Assembly: GCA_963681505.1 (NCBI GenBank)
Contig: OY811992.1
Span: 4,318,889-4,382,888, forward strand
Reading direction: 5' to 3'
Length of the DNA: 64,000 nt
Source of the DNA: Eunapius fragilis
Taxonomy: Eukaryota > Porifera > Demospongiae > Spongillida > Spongillidae
The position numbers were made by a program, and so were the translations under genes. Under the pieces are notes generated by a model that made no database searches, was not told where the DNA came from, and was given only the letters and a program-made list of their open reading frames with translations. The stretch's first letter is position 1. Every line of letters begins with the position of its first letter. This document shows, piece after piece, positions 24,301 through 36,239 of the stretch.

Positions 24301-27180
24301 TAGATAGCATTTGCAAAGGAAGCTAACAATTTATACAAATTTCTTGTGAATGTATGTATTTTGTATGTATGTAATATCCGCATATGTAAAAACACTTACT
24401 TTTAATTAGTGCTAAAAACAGTCATGAAGAAATTAATATGACGTCTTGCTGTTTAACCTTCTGTGGTTCCCAGAACTAGGCTCATACTCAGTGGTGTCCC
24501 TAGGTGTTTCAAAGGGGGGGTGGGTCACAGTATGGTTAGGTTGTGAAATTATCCCTACTACTCCATAAGCAGATTTGTTCTTCTTGGGTGCATCTTGAGA
24601 AAGTATGCCACCGCTGTGTCGCAGTTTACTGATGTGTGTAATGAATATTCATAAGTACTAGCGAAGAAAGCTGTCTACAGGTCATAGAGGAGTTTCTCAA
24701 ATGGTGCGAGGTAGAAAAGCTTCTCTCGCAGCTGCAACTAGTAATTGGAAGCGTGCAACCAATTTTTATCTAGCGGAAAATATTAGGAAAACGCTCTCAT
24801 CACAACTGATTAGTGCCGATGTGCGCTTGAATGCAGTTGACGTTGCAACTTAGATATTCGATTCTCAGCCCCGCTTAGCTTTCACTTTGTGTTTGACATT
24901 GTATTCGAAACAACGATATATTTTGAATGATGTAATATGGGCGGTAACTTTCACACGGCCTAGACGAGGATTGTGTGCGTGTACATGTGTTTGTGAGTGT
25001 GTGCGTGTGTATGGAGGGGGGCATCTGCCCCAAATGCCCCCCCCCCCCCCCCTCCTCCCATGCGGACGCCACTGATATTACTCTGACTTCTGATTTTATA
25101 AATACATGAAGACAATGAATGGCTTCCATTTAGCAAAAATATATGTTAGGGTACCATTCTGCAAAAGACCTAAATATTGAAAACCATGCCCGTGCTATGT
25201 ACAATTTTATTCTTTAACCCTTTCGCCTCCCCCATAAACACATATTATTGTTGGGTTGTACACAAAGAGAGCATCGATGTGATGCCAAACATAGCCATAC
25301 ACGCTTTGTGAGAAGGGAGTTATGACTCTCCAACTGAGTGGAAATTAATTAATCATTCATGACAGTGTATTTTGTAAACCATTCACGTTATTAAACTTTT
25401 TTTGGGACCAAACTAACCTTCATATTAGGTCAGACAAATATAAGTATTGCACCAAAATCTAAAGCATGCAGCGTCCAATTTGAGTCCCACAAGATATGGA
25501 ATGAACCTCTTGGCTTGTTTGTTTCTGAGGGGAGAGGGTAGGGCTGCTGCCTTTTTGGTTCTCCTGGAGGTATAAGAAATCCACTTCCCTACTGCTAAGG
25601 TGTGTGGCAGTTTGTTGTGGGTTGTGTGATTTACCTGTTTGGTTACCTAGGTTGCAGGTGATGCTAAATATTTCCTGTAACTGAATACTGGTGGATCTGT
25701 TTGGGGCTGGGTGGGGATGTCTCCACCTGCCCACCTGATGGGTGTGGTTTCATGGTCTGTGGTGTGGTCAAATCAATGCACTACAGACCCTGTTACCTTC
25801 TCCTTTTTACTCCAAATGACTTGATGACATATATACATGTAGGGAGTTGTACCTTCCCCTCCCCCCTCCACACTATTCACTTTGACTGCTGGTATGTGGC
25901 CTTCTCCTGTAGATAGTTCCCCAAGTGGCATTTGCACTCACCACCACGCTGCCATAGTGATATCTAAGGTGATGGTACAAGCCATAAAGATTGTGTATTA
26001 TAGGCGGTGTGGTGATGTTATTCTGTGCTAATTGTTGGCCGTGATGTGAAAGAAAAACTTCTACATTGTTTTACATGGTACAGATGTGTATGTGTCAGGG
26101 GTACCTTGGTCATAAGATTGTTATGGTCTGAAGCTCCTTGGTTTGCAGTAGTTGTTTTAAGAATCTTGAGGTGGAGGTGTACCAGGGATGTGTGCAGGTG
26201 TACCAGGGATATTTACCAGGGATGTTTAAAGGTAGTATTATACTTTTACTGTTATCACTCCAACCTCCAGATGGGCCTGCCTCATTCCACAGTTCCCCAT
26301 CCACATCCAGCTCCACTCCCTACCTCGCCATCACACCCACCTCCACAACCTCCATCACCTCCAGCCCTATTAACATCTACCTACCTCCACAGTCCCCCCT
26401 ACCAACCAGAGCAGTCCCCTTGGCCAACAGAGCTGCTGCCATGCCACTGGTAGTCATAGTAGCGACAACGGTGGGTGTTGTGGGCGGAGTCATCATCATT
26501 GTTATACTGATTATCGTGGTCTGCACAGTGGTAGGCGTGGCTCATGCAAGGAGGTCTGGAAACAATAGCAGGTATGTTTTTACTGCCAGAAACTGTATAG
26601 GATTTGTGTTGCATCCAAGTCTAACTACATTCGACACGCTTAGCAGATAGGGTCGGTGTTTCTAAACTAGGAAGCAAGAAAACAAAAGTGAACAGTGTCA
26701 CTTTGTCAACCCCTATTGCCGCATAAGGTTTGAAAGCATGAAAGGAAAATGAATTTGCTCTTATAAACCACTACAATTTCTCATTTCATCTTTAACCTTA
26801 AGAGAAGGGCTGCATACTTAGTGGCAAGCTAATTCACATACATGCACTTTGTCTTCAGTACTTTCTAATACCAACCAGATCACTGACATCTTTGATCATA
26901 TGCAAACAGTTGCCACATACAAGAGATTTTTTAAATTGATGATCCTTTTACTGAACTGTCAAGCGTATAAAGTGTGGATTGATATGGGTAACATAGATGG
27001 TTTTGCCGCTACATACACCGGTACTTGAGGATCAAAAATTTTAACCCAGAGAACTAAAATGTAGTCTGGATTTGGGGGAGACATTTTTAACAATGCAGTC
27101 TGGGCCAACTGAAATAGTCCCGAGGAGTGACAGAATGACTGATCTCCTACATGTCATACTTTCGCATGCCAATTACTGGT

Positions 27181-27238
<58 letters not shown>

Positions 27239-27282
27239 TGCATGCATACACAAACACACACAAACACACACATGCATGCACA

Positions 27283-27315
<33 letters not shown>

Positions 27316-27586
27316 CACATACACACACACAAGTGCCACAGAGGCAGTGCAGATGTATGAGACTATCCAGGAGGTTAACCACACACTATATCAGAAGAAT
27401 GAAGAGCTACCTCCTAATCATATCTCCAAGGACTATGAGGAGGCTCTTGACATGACACTAAATGATGCATATGGACTACATCAGGGCAATGAAGGACAAG
27501 CTTCCCCTCAAATGTCCAAGGGCTGTGACATGACACTGAATGATGCATATGACTATGCAAGCACACAAGTCACCTCAAAGGACTAG
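21376..27586 (+). CDS. IgSF receptor paralog C, complete (6 exons, 539 aa)
   Basis: Exons: 21376-21439, 21695-22024, 22074-22454, 22521-22811, 26271-26571, 27334-27586. The total is 1620 nt in frame, with the same phases as copy B. Ig1 lacks three residues before the last strand (ASDSTLSK). Ig2 and Ig3 are each slightly longer than in B. The Ig2-Ig3 intron is 66 nt rather than 57 but is still open and divisible by three. The stalk exon carries an extra Ser/Thr/Pro-rich insert of about 28 residues (HSSPSTSSSTPYLAITPTST and following), which looks O-glycosylated, before IYLPPQSP and the TM helix. The tail matches B. The Ig3-to-TM intron is enlarged to about 3.5 kb by an inverted repeat and two insertions. 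Likely a membrane signalling receptor; ligand unknown. Confidence 0.85.
23512..24233. mobile_element. TIR element with central twin hairpins
   Basis: About 720 bases with inverted ends of about 45 bases sharing CCTAAGTAAACTGTGG and ATGGTATGGAACATGACTC. No transposase frame, so non-autonomous. Two perfect hairpins sit back to back at 24030-24050 and 24051-24080. Confidence 0.65.
24489..25074. mobile_element. TIR element, 586 bp, non-autonomous
   Basis: Ends CAGTGGTGTCC and GGACGCCACTG match at 10 of 11 positions. It interrupts the right arm of the surrounding inverted repeat, whose sequence resumes on both sides. It contains a C-rich tract near 25037 and no long frame. The target duplication is unclear. 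Confidence 0.6.
25441..26270. other. Receptor C intron, unassigned part
   Basis: The 25500-26100 part has no counterpart in B or D and no supported gene. At 26175-26228 there is a two-to-three-unit remnant of the 21-bp minisatellite, directly before the TM exon acceptor (CCAACCTCCAG). Confidence 0.45.
27184..27333. repeat. (CA)n microsatellite at splice acceptor, copy C
   Basis: An interrupted CA tract that again ends in CACAAG at the tail exon. One AACACATA interruption lies within 30 bases of the acceptor. Confidence 0.95.
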
Positions 27587-27802
27587 CAGATGTGATGCAT
27601 TAATAAATTAAAACAAAGCCAGATTACAGACTTTTTTAAATTTTAAAGAGACTTGAAAATTTTTTTCTCAATATTTTATTGTGTTGAACAAAGGTACACA
27701 CACTACACATACAAACAGCTACACATAACATTCATCTGCCTGCTGCACGGAGTGAGGGCATGAGTGAGTGAGGATGGTATGAGCATTAGCTCTAATTAAG
27801 TT

Positions 27803-28310
27803 CTAAGTGACTGAGCTGACCATAAAGATCACCCAACAACTTGGATTTACAGGCATTCCCACGAATGGCCAAGTTGTGAAATGGCCTTGAGAGCCTCTGG
27901 ACTCCAGGCTCCATGGCACTCTACCCATCAATGGGATACACTTCCAGCCTAATTCTCCACGTTTCGTGTCATTTTCAGAGTAGAATTCAGCTGCTCTTGC
28001 AGCAACACCTGAGTATACATACCCACTTCCATAATAAAGCAGGGATATAACAGTGACATCAACAGCTGCTGCATGAGGTGCCATTGTCCCAATTGGTCAT
28101 TAAGATATCTGCTGGTCGAGTCCTTGAGCTTTCTTGACCCCAGCCACTACCAACTTCAAGATGTGAAGATTAGCTAACTCTACGGAAGGTATTGTGCACA
28201 GTGCACCACATATGGTACTATGCCTCAAGGTGACATCATCCCCTCTCAAAGAGGATCCAGTGAGTCATTTGAACAAAGAAGCAAGCCCCACAAGCCATCA
28301 AGTTTGCACC
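27803..28310 (-). pseudogene. Decayed retrotransposon C-terminal fragment
   Basis: Counterpart of 1558-2082. The GWKCIPL block is in the frame starting at 28084. The zinc-finger side is further degraded, with a deletion near 28245. Confidence 0.55.
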
Positions 28311-29265
28311 ATGTAACTGATATATGTTAAATACTTGTGGTTCAAAGTGCAAACCCATGCTGACTGATGGCTGATGGATCTATAGAGATCCACGCTGAAG
28401 ACAAAATATTGTATTTGTTGTTGATTCCTTGCGCATGATTGCGCGTAGTTTTTGAAAACCGGGACCGGGTGATTCTCACAATAGGAGGGTTTTGCAAGGA
28501 GTTTTTTTTGTTTGTTTGTTTTTTTATCGCCATCGGTGAGTTCAAGTAGATGGATAACTCGCACAAACCTTAGGCCGATGGTAGACTATGCCGTCCACTT
28601 TTTAAAATAGCAGGATATAGGGCCAAGCTGCGTATTAGGTCTGGGGAAGAGACTAGCGTGCAGAGCAAACTGGTGTGTATTGAGAGCAGGAATGACAGAG
28701 ATAAATTTTCACTGGCCCAAATGCGTACACACTACGATGATGAAGTTAATCTGCACTGCGTGGTATTTTGGATTTACTGTTAAAAATGTGGCACCAATGT
28801 GTGAGTAAATTGGTATCAACACTATAAGTAGACGCTTTCATTAACTATAGCAGAAACGAATATTTACATACATCTGCACTGACTTGTACAGCACTAGAGG
28901 CCTGTTCCAGCTCTGCATGCATATTTCATCTATCTTAAAGGAGGTACACTAGCATTTAAGCGCCCGCGTGAACTGATTTTCCCAATTAATAACAATATCT
29001 TACTAATGCTTACTTTACCCAGAGACTGTCAGTTGCCGTCCAACGAGGCAATGCAGCTTCCGTGTTGGGAACAATGAAGGTGAACAGTGAAAGATGAAGT
29101 GTTTTTGTATAAGTTTTATGTTATTATTTAGTGTATCTAGTTTAATGTAGTTGGACATTACTAGTTAAATACTTGTTTATCCTGTACGTGCATTTATATT
29201 CCCATTTGTTGGACATCAGTGTTGTAACTTTTATTATTAAAAATAATAATTTAAAATATAATAAC
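28311..29265. other. Repeated flank I after copy C
   Basis: Matches 17040-17900 and 42920-44160 with small indels. It ends in AT-rich sequence just before the retroelement fragment. The block ACTAGTTAAATACTTGTTTA at about 29160 recurs after the fragment at about 30461. Confidence 0.5.
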
Positions 29266-29270
29266 CCAGT

Positions 29271-30440
29271 GTGCTGCCTTCTGCAAGCTCACGCACATTG
29301 CACGCACCACACCTGATTCAATCCGCTCTCGCTACATTTGATGATAATGTCAGAGCTTGCTTCATGGAGTGCACGGCTATTGACTTGTCACCTAACTGCC
29401 CAGCCTGGAAGCAAGCCACGCTGAGCTTATCCCATGGCGGTTTGGGCCTTCGATCTGTTTTCCTCCATTGCTCGGCTGCATACATCAGCTCTATTAGTGC
29501 CTCCTTCCCTGACCACATCTATTCACCATACCTCCTCAAGGCCATCAATATTTATAATGCCCTTGTTTCTCCCGATGAAGCTCTTTCATCAACCTTTGAC
29601 TCCATCCACACCATTCGACATGTTTTGTCACAGAATCTTGAAGACAAACAGTTTCAATCTCTCTTGCAATGCAGCACCCTGGCTGACCGAGCCCGACTTC
29701 TTTCCGTCTCATCCCCACATGCTAGCTCTTGGTTGCGCGTTACCCCATCACCAGCCTTAGGCTTTCATTTAACACCATCCGAATGTCAATTTGCCATCAA
29801 ATGGTGGCTTGGTATTCAGCTATGTGAGCCTGGCTCTGTGTGTGCCCTTTGCCCAACCAAAGCCCTTGAGGCTCACCACGCCCTAACCTGCAAGAGGGGT
29901 AGTGATGTAATTGCGCGTCACAACCACCTTCGCGACACCTTGCATCACCTCTTCAAGAGAGCCTTATACAACCCTAAGCTGGAAGCTGGCAGTGATCTTG
30001 GCCATGACCAGAAACAATCTAGACCTGCAGACATACTAGTCAACAACTGGGGCATCAATGGCAAACCTGCTGCGTTCGACTTATCTGTGTCGTCTCCGCT
30101 AAAACCTGACATAGTTTCCGAAGCGGGACACACAGCAGGCTCTGTAGCTTTTGCCACAGAACAGCGAAAGATACAAGCAAATTCAGGGATCTGTGAAGAA
30201 CTAGGCTGGAGTTGCATCCCCCTTGTTGTTGAATCATTCGGGGCCTGGGGCCAACTAGCCTCTAACACATTCAAGAAACTTGCTTCCCGCCTTTCAGTCC
30301 AGGTTAACTCCTCCACTTCCACCACTCTGGACAGCATTTATTCCAGACTAAACCTTTCCCTTGTGCGCTCGAATGCCAGAGCATTTCTTGCAAGGGCAGG
30401 TCCCCGTGCTAAAGTCTCAGACCTCTACTTAGTTGGTTGA
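29271..30440 (+). CDS. Non-LTR retrotransposon C-terminal fragment, open
   Basis: A 389-codon open frame without an ATG at its 5' edge, so it is truncated there at about 29266. LSLSHGGLGLRS near residue 50 is typical of the region after an RT core. CALCPTKALEAHHALTC forms a C-x2-C, H, C zinc finger. It is followed by RHNHLRDTLHHLF, RPADILV and AFDLSVSSPL, a PD-D-like arrangement seen in restriction-like endonucleases of R2-type elements. The C-terminus has GWSCIPLVVESFGAWG and NARAFLARA. No polymerase motif is present, so it cannot act alone. It is the cleanest copy of the family whose relics fill the spacers. The family name is uncertain. Confidence 0.65.
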   Translation: MLPSASSRTLHAPHLIQSALATFDDNVRACFMECTAIDLSPNCPAWKQATLSLSHGGLGLRSVFLHCSAAYISSISASFPDHIYSPYLLKAINIYNALVSPDEALSSTFDSIHTIRHVLSQNLEDKQFQSLLQCSTLADRARLLSVSSPHASSWLRVTPSPALGFHLTPSECQFAIKWWLGIQLCEPGSVCALCPTKALEAHHALTCKRGSDVIARHNHLRDTLHHLFKRALYNPKLEAGSDLGHDQKQSRPADILVNNWGINGKPAAFDLSVSSPLKPDIVSEAGHTAGSVAFATEQRKIQANSGICEELGWSCIPLVVESFGAWGQLASNTFKKLASRLSVQVNSSTSTTLDSIYSRLNLSLVRSNARAFLARAGPRAKVSDLYLVG

Positions 30441-31602
30441 CTCATACATAGTTACATAGTTTACTAGTTAAATACTTGTTTATCCTGTACGTGCATTTGT
30501 CTTTTTAACCATTATAAAAAATAATTATATCATCTACAATTTTTTCTTGCAAAAAATATATAATTGTGGACAACTGTTCATTAGGAGAAAATAATACAGA
30601 GCTTAAAGTAAAGTGCAAACACCTGTGAACACTGTACGCACAGTGTGCACAGGTGTTCACACGACACAAACGTTAAAAGATTTGCCACAGCAACCATCTA
30701 TCTACAAGTAACCTATGAGAAAGTTGGTGGCATATAGGATAGTGGTGTAAAAAGGAAGGAAACAAGCCAAGGGCAAATAATAAGGAAAAATTATCACTCA
30801 GCCAGTTATCTTCGGTATATTTCTTCAAACCATGCCCAATTTTTTTCTGCCCCTGACTTACAAGCCACCCCAAACTGCAATGGTTGGAAAAAAAAATCAA
30901 TCAAATGTTGGGCAGAAAGTCCTCAATGTGCACGGGCATCTTCTTTCATGTGCACGGGCATCTTCTTTCATGTGCACGGGCATCTTCTTTAATGGAGTGG
31001 TTACTGATTGCCCAGAGATCATTGTTCAACCACACACTGCAAAGAGATACATAGCTCTAGGTGAGATACATTGAGATGCAACTCTCATAGGGAGCGTAAA
31101 CAGCTTCAACCATACCTCCTCAGTATTACACCTCTCAAAGCTGATGACAAAGCTCTTGCGAATGCTCCTGGTCTGGCATTGGCAGGAGAACAGAGCACAG
31201 AGTAGGAATATTCAGCTCACAAATTTGATCATATCCTGATTAGTTATGATTACAGGGTAGCAAGGCATAATTAATGCCCCCTGTTTATTGTTTCCAAACT
31301 GACCATTGTGTTTGCTCTAAACAAGCTCTGCAACTGACCATCCTTGTTTCATTTTTCCTGGATGAATTTTTGGGCTCCCTAATCTAGGCACTTAGTTTCT
31401 AACTGAGTTTAAGTGGTCATGTAAATAACTAAAGTGTGCAACTCATTTTCAAGTTTTATGGTTATTTGGTCGAAATAACTGTTTGTAAATTTCTTTTTTC
31501 TTTGTCACAATTAATCAGCATTTTTTACTGTGGTTACAACAAATTTTAATCCACATACTATACAAAACAATGCATAAAAACAAAAGTGTTACTGATAGAT
31601 TT
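30441..31602. other. Flank I/II with decayed RT N-side fragment
   Basis: Contains the repeated 3' block after the fragment (about 30461-30500), a lone foldback half-arm near 30714, and a broken minus-strand homolog of 4554-5105 at about 30830-31270. No intact gene. Confidence 0.5.
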
Positions 31603-32060
31603 TTAGACTGAGGATGGTATCTTACCCTCAACAGTGGCAAGGGTAAGGTCATGTTCGTAAATAGGGTGGCGATGTGATGACCTGCTTCCACGAATGCACA
31701 GAACAGCAGCATGAAGGGAAGCATAAGAGAGTCGAGTGCGTAGCCAGCTAACTACAAGAGAATAGGGTTTGTCCTGCTTGATGGAAATCATGTCTGCCAA
31801 ACGCCTGTAAAATGTTGAACACTCACGAGCCATTCCTCCTGTTGTACTAAAAACCAGTGGTGTAAAGACCCCACGCACAACCTCTTTCACCCGTTGACTA
31901 TATTGTTGCCGATTCCTGTCTGTGGTATATTGCTGGCAAGTCCATGGAACGGTAGCTTGGAGCATTGGGGGGGAAGACCCTTACATCAAAGTAAGCATCA
32001 TGACCATGATTCCAAAAACCCTTGGCACTTATATCGAGACGTGAATTCTCATGAGTGTTG
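31603..32060 (-). pseudogene. Retrotransposon C-terminal relic
   Basis: A 120-codon minus frame (31965-31603) contains RGVFTPLVFSTTGGMARE, RRLADMIS, WLRTRLSY and AAVLCIRGSRSS. The LRTRLS-x6-AVLCIRGSRS ending is kept better here than in the other copies. The DVR/PNAPSYR part lies in another frame at about 32060-31965. Confidence 0.6.
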
Positions 32061-33388
32061 GCAGATTTGTGGTGAAAGCCTTCACCATTCTGTGGTTGTA
32101 CGTGAGGCCAGAAAATTGGAAATCTTTATGATCTTGATGCTACTACTGCTCAGTCTTGGGTTTACTAATGAGTAATTGTATAACGATACAGGTGACTTTA
32201 TTACATGTGACTCGCACAGAAAGATTTGTGGATGAGTACCACCTATATGCCATCCTGCTCTGCCCTTCCGTGCACAATCACAACAAGCTCATGTTTATAC
32301 GTGTGTGCTTAACATTTAGACATGAGCCATTATTTTTCTATGGTGGATTATACGTCTTTGCAATCAAACAGAAATGAACCATCAACATTAGTTATGACAA
32401 CATTTGAAAACCACACAATGATAACTGCATTAGTGGGATTATGCCTCAAGATACTACCTTATAGAGTTGTATGTATGAGTGGGCACAGAACATACCTTCA
32501 CTGCGCTTGACAAAATATGAATTAAACAGCTTTTCTATGTACAATTGGTTAGATCAGTTGGTCCCCCCTCAGTCCATGAACGAAAAAGTATTGGTTGATA
32601 ATATATGCCATGCAATGATTTTATATTGTATAGGAGATCAAAATTTCTGTTAAGTTATGCAAAACGTTTTAAAGATTGTTCAATTACTAATTGTTCCTTA
32701 CTTGATATTCTCGATATCAGAGTTGATACCCAGTGGAAAAAAAAATAGTCTGAAATTATTGCTGCAATTGGTATAGCTAAATATTCAAAAGGTGGCAATG
32801 GATTAACCATCATCACTGAGCCAATTGAGGGATTCCGAAGGTTAAAGGTGCAATCTTGGACTCAGGTTTCAATGGCAGTGTTATCAAGTGTTCCCTGACG
32901 ACATGGTTGGGAGGCTTGTAGTGTACATTGAGGTAGGTTTCTGAGTTGCTCTAACAAAAACTTCACACTTAAAAATCCTGATTAAGTATGTATATTTGCA
33001 TAGGCTTTCAATTTAGAACGTCTTAATGGTACCCACTGAATGGTCCCTTAAATCCTGGATATATCATATGCGCCTACGCACACATAACAAACACATCGCT
33101 CCCATCAACAAAGCGCTTTATAACTTTCCCTTTAAGGTTGAGGCGGCGTGTGATTAGCAATATTGTGACGTCACGTCAACCTGCATTCTGATTTGTGCCA
33201 ACGCAGCTGTGACGTACGCGGGTCTGGTATGAGACCATAATTAGAAGTGGTTCGATCTAATATGCAGCACGCAGTGCATAGCCCCGCTACAGGAAAAAGT
33301 ATTGTGTTCCCGGACACGATTATATCAAACGTATTAACTGTTAGCTTAGCTACATGTATATGTATCGTCGATACAAGCTCATGAAATA
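32061..33388. other. Repeated flank II leading to copy D
   Basis: Collinear with 9700-11130 and 19810-21300. About 200 bases present in the other two copies (from ACACTGTCCTTTGTCTGG) are deleted near 32650. No gene. Confidence 0.5.
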
Positions 33389-34075
33389 TACAAGTAAATA
33401 AAAACATTCTCTCCGAGAAAGTTGGTGGGATATAGGATTTGATTATGACATTGGTGGTGTAAAAAGCAAGGAAACAAGGTCTTATCAGAAGGGAAAATGT
33501 CATTGTCCTACATTTAGCACATTTCTAGGGCATGTGTTGTTTGTGTGCTAAATATAGGACTATGACATTTTCCCTTCTGATAAGACCTTGTTTCCTTGCT
33601 TTTTACACCACCAATGTCATAATCAAATCCTATATCCCACCAACTTTCTCGGAGAGAATGTTTTTATTTACTTGTTTACTTAATTTTTTTTTCATATATT
33701 ATATAAAAGCGAGTCCTCCAGCCGATTCTGAAGCTATTGGTGAAATTTTCATCGCTTAGAAATGTTCCTGTCCTGAGTTATGCGTTGCCAAGAAGAAGGA
33801 GAAGGAGAAGAAGAATAAGAAGACGACCCGCCCCTTGTTCCGAGACTGGGTACGAGGACGGGCAGTACACTCTTGTTCTCAACAACCACGCGGTTCAGCG
33901 ACATGAAACAAAAACGAAACTACTCATTTTTGACTTCTAGATCGATTGCTAAAACAAGCTACACGATCCGATCGTCGGGAGTGTTGTTACAGACGGGTCG
34001 CGTTTTTTTAATGACATTCATAGTCGGGGTCAAATCCTATATGGAAGTTTCTAACGAAACTTCCGATAATCGATG
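33389..34075 (+). mobile_element. Composite foldback module upstream of copy D
   Basis: The hairpin at about 33389-33675 has arms differing at only about two positions. It is followed by a tail to about 34075 homologous to the other two modules. Against the copy C spacer (CATGAAATATAAAATCGATG), this module is a clean insertion of about 690 bases. The acidic ORF of the copy B module is interrupted by a stop here. Confidence 0.7.
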
Positions 34076-34105
34076 ACATAACTGAGCTCAATTAGTAAGG
34101 TTAGT

Positions 34106-34111
34106 CACGTG
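34106..34111. promoter_or_regulatory. Conserved CACGTG upstream of receptor D
   Basis: Same block as B and C, 45 bases before the start codon, so promoter-proximal sequence is retained despite the module insertion just upstream. Confidence 0.4.
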
Positions 34112-34150
34112 CTTTATTACTTACAAGAGCGCTACCGCCTTATAACACCG

Positions 34151-35611
34151 ATGATGGTCCTCCGCTTGGTGGTGGTGGTGATACAATTATTACTCACCAT
34201 GTTCAGTTCAAGTAGTAAGCAGACGAATACCATATGTTTATACATACGTTCGTGAGCCACCGTGTGCGCGTACAGACTCCAGCGTTGGGAGCCTGTTAAG
34301 GCGTTTGAGTTATGACCCGTGCTCACGCGAGTGCGTGTTTATGTGAGTATACATGCATAGCCATTCATTAGGGTACATTGTTTGAATGTACGTTTTATGA
34401 ACTTACATTGCTACAAGTATATGTAAAATTATGTGCGTACGGCGGGTAGGTTTAATCCGGTTCTCTAAAAGCAGCCCAACCACCTCTGAATGCTGTGAGC
34501 CTGAGGGGACCCCAGTACTTTGATGAAATCAGCGATAACTCGAGCAGTGTGATAGTAGCGGGATCAGTCATCCAGCTCTTCTGTTCCGCCAGTGGACAGT
34601 TCACTGCTCCCCACATACAGTGGACCAGGAATAATATCACCATTCCAGATACTGCACAGTTGCCTCATCTGATGGTTAAGAGTAGAGCAGAGAACACCAT
34701 CACTTCCTCAGTCCTCACTATCTATGGTTTCTCATCAAGTGATAATGGAAGCTATCAGTGTTGTGCTTCTGACATCAATGTCAGTACTTTGAGTGAACCA
34801 TTACTGCTAACAGGTTAGTGTCACAGATCCTTTACTTCAATCACCCATCCTTTACTCTGCAGCTATCGATGGCTCCAACATGTTGAAGATAACACGAGAA
34901 CTTAGTAACACCACATCAGACAGAACATCTGTTCCTCTTGGAAGTTCACATATTTCAACCAATGGAACCTTTCTGAGATGTTCAGCTGAACAGCCTTATT
35001 CATCCTCTCTTGCTGCACCCAGTGTGATATGGTTGAAGGATGGGACACAGCTATCTGGTGATGGGGTTAGGGTTGTGATAACTACCAATACCTATACCAT
35101 TTTTGGGACAAACAGGACTGGAAGCTTTGTCAAAATCTTCTACTTCAGTCAGTCTGATGCTGGAGTGTACCAGTGTGTGTTCTATGACACTCCATCCCAG
35201 GGAGGAGAGGTCATCACCACTAAACCATACAAAGTGGACACAGGTATGGACAGCCACTTTTCATGTGCTGGAATGAATGTGTTTTATCTTTATTTGTTAG
35301 GTCCAGTCTTCATTACTGCTGCTTCCCCTTTATCAGTCACCCTCTGTCCCCCTGAGCCTCTGGTCCTCCAAATGGAGGCAGGAGGAGAGTATGCTGGTAT
35401 TCAGTGGACCAGGACACCAATAGCTCTGAATATCAGCAGTGATGAATTGGTGGACTTCCAGCAGACATTTGTGAGGACTGTGACATCAGAACAGGACTGG
35501 GAACTATACTTGGCATCCATTATCTTGCCCAATAATTCCTCTTCCACCATCGCAATCAGCATATCTTGTAATACCACTGTGCCCAGTAAGTCAATAGACA
35601 AGACTGAATAA
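34151..35611 (+). CDS. IgSF paralog D, likely soluble (TM exon deleted)
   Basis: Exons 34151-34214 (signal), 34475-34813 (Ig1), 34863-35243 (Ig2), 35301-35585 (Ig3), all open with standard splice sites. The TM exon is missing, and splicing Ig3 (phase 1) to the remaining tail exon (phase 2 start) would break the frame. Reading through the Ig3 donor adds SKSIDKTE and a stop at 35611, giving 364 residues with a signal peptide and no membrane anchor. AATAAA follows at 35875. Ig1 and Ig2 keep their cysteines and tryptophan. The likely product is a secreted three-Ig protein, perhaps a decoy or ligand; alternatively a pseudogene in decline. Confidence 0.7.
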
Positions 35612-36008
35612 TAGTACTGGAATGATTTTTGATAGAAAAAATATAAAACAAAAAATGGTTGGATGCTATTATTGTTTAGAACCCTGTAAAGCAGTTGCCT
35701 GGGAATCATAACCCCTCCCTTTTTCATCTGTGGCAGAGGCCACACCCCAACACAGGGTCACCTTGTCAGGTTGGAACCATCTTGGGTCATTCCATAACCT
35801 GTGGGACTCAAATTGGATGCTATACTTCAGATACTCATATTTGTCTGACCTAATATGAAGATTAGTTTGGTCCAAATAAAGTTTAATAATGTGAATGGTT
35901 TACAAAATACACCATCACGAATAATTTAGGTTTTTTCTTACTGAAAAATTTCGACTTTGGAATGTCATAACTCCCTTCTCACAAAATTTGTGTGGCTATA
36001 TTTGGCAT

Positions 36009-36070
36009 CAATGAATGGCTTCCATTCAGTAAAAAAGATATCTTTTTTACTGAATGGAAGCCATTCATTG
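36009..36070. repeat. Perfect 62-nt palindrome in receptor D
   Basis: Centred on GATATC with fully complementary 31-base arms. The copy C equivalents of these arms are over a kilobase apart in a larger inverted repeat. Confidence 0.95.
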
Positions 36071-36239
36071 TCTTCATGTATTGACAAAATCAGAAGTAAG
36101 AGTATGAGCTAGTTCTGGGAACCACAGGTTTTAAAACAGAAATTTAGGTGATATTACATAATAACCGGGACTATAAGATTGTTATGATCTGATTCTCATT
36201 GGTTTCCAGTAGTTGTATTAATAATCGTGAGGTGGATGT

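Larger units (their letters stand above)
23080..25440. repeat. Large inverted repeat inside the receptor C intron
   Basis: The left arm (about 23080-23512) and right arm (about 24330-25440) are reverse complements. They share blocks such as AATGAATGGCTTCCATT, AATATTTAGGTC (left) with GACCTAAATATT (right), and the GGTTCCCAGAACTAG region. The centre is occupied by a TIR element (23512-24233), and the right arm is split by another (24489-25074). Confidence 0.75.
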
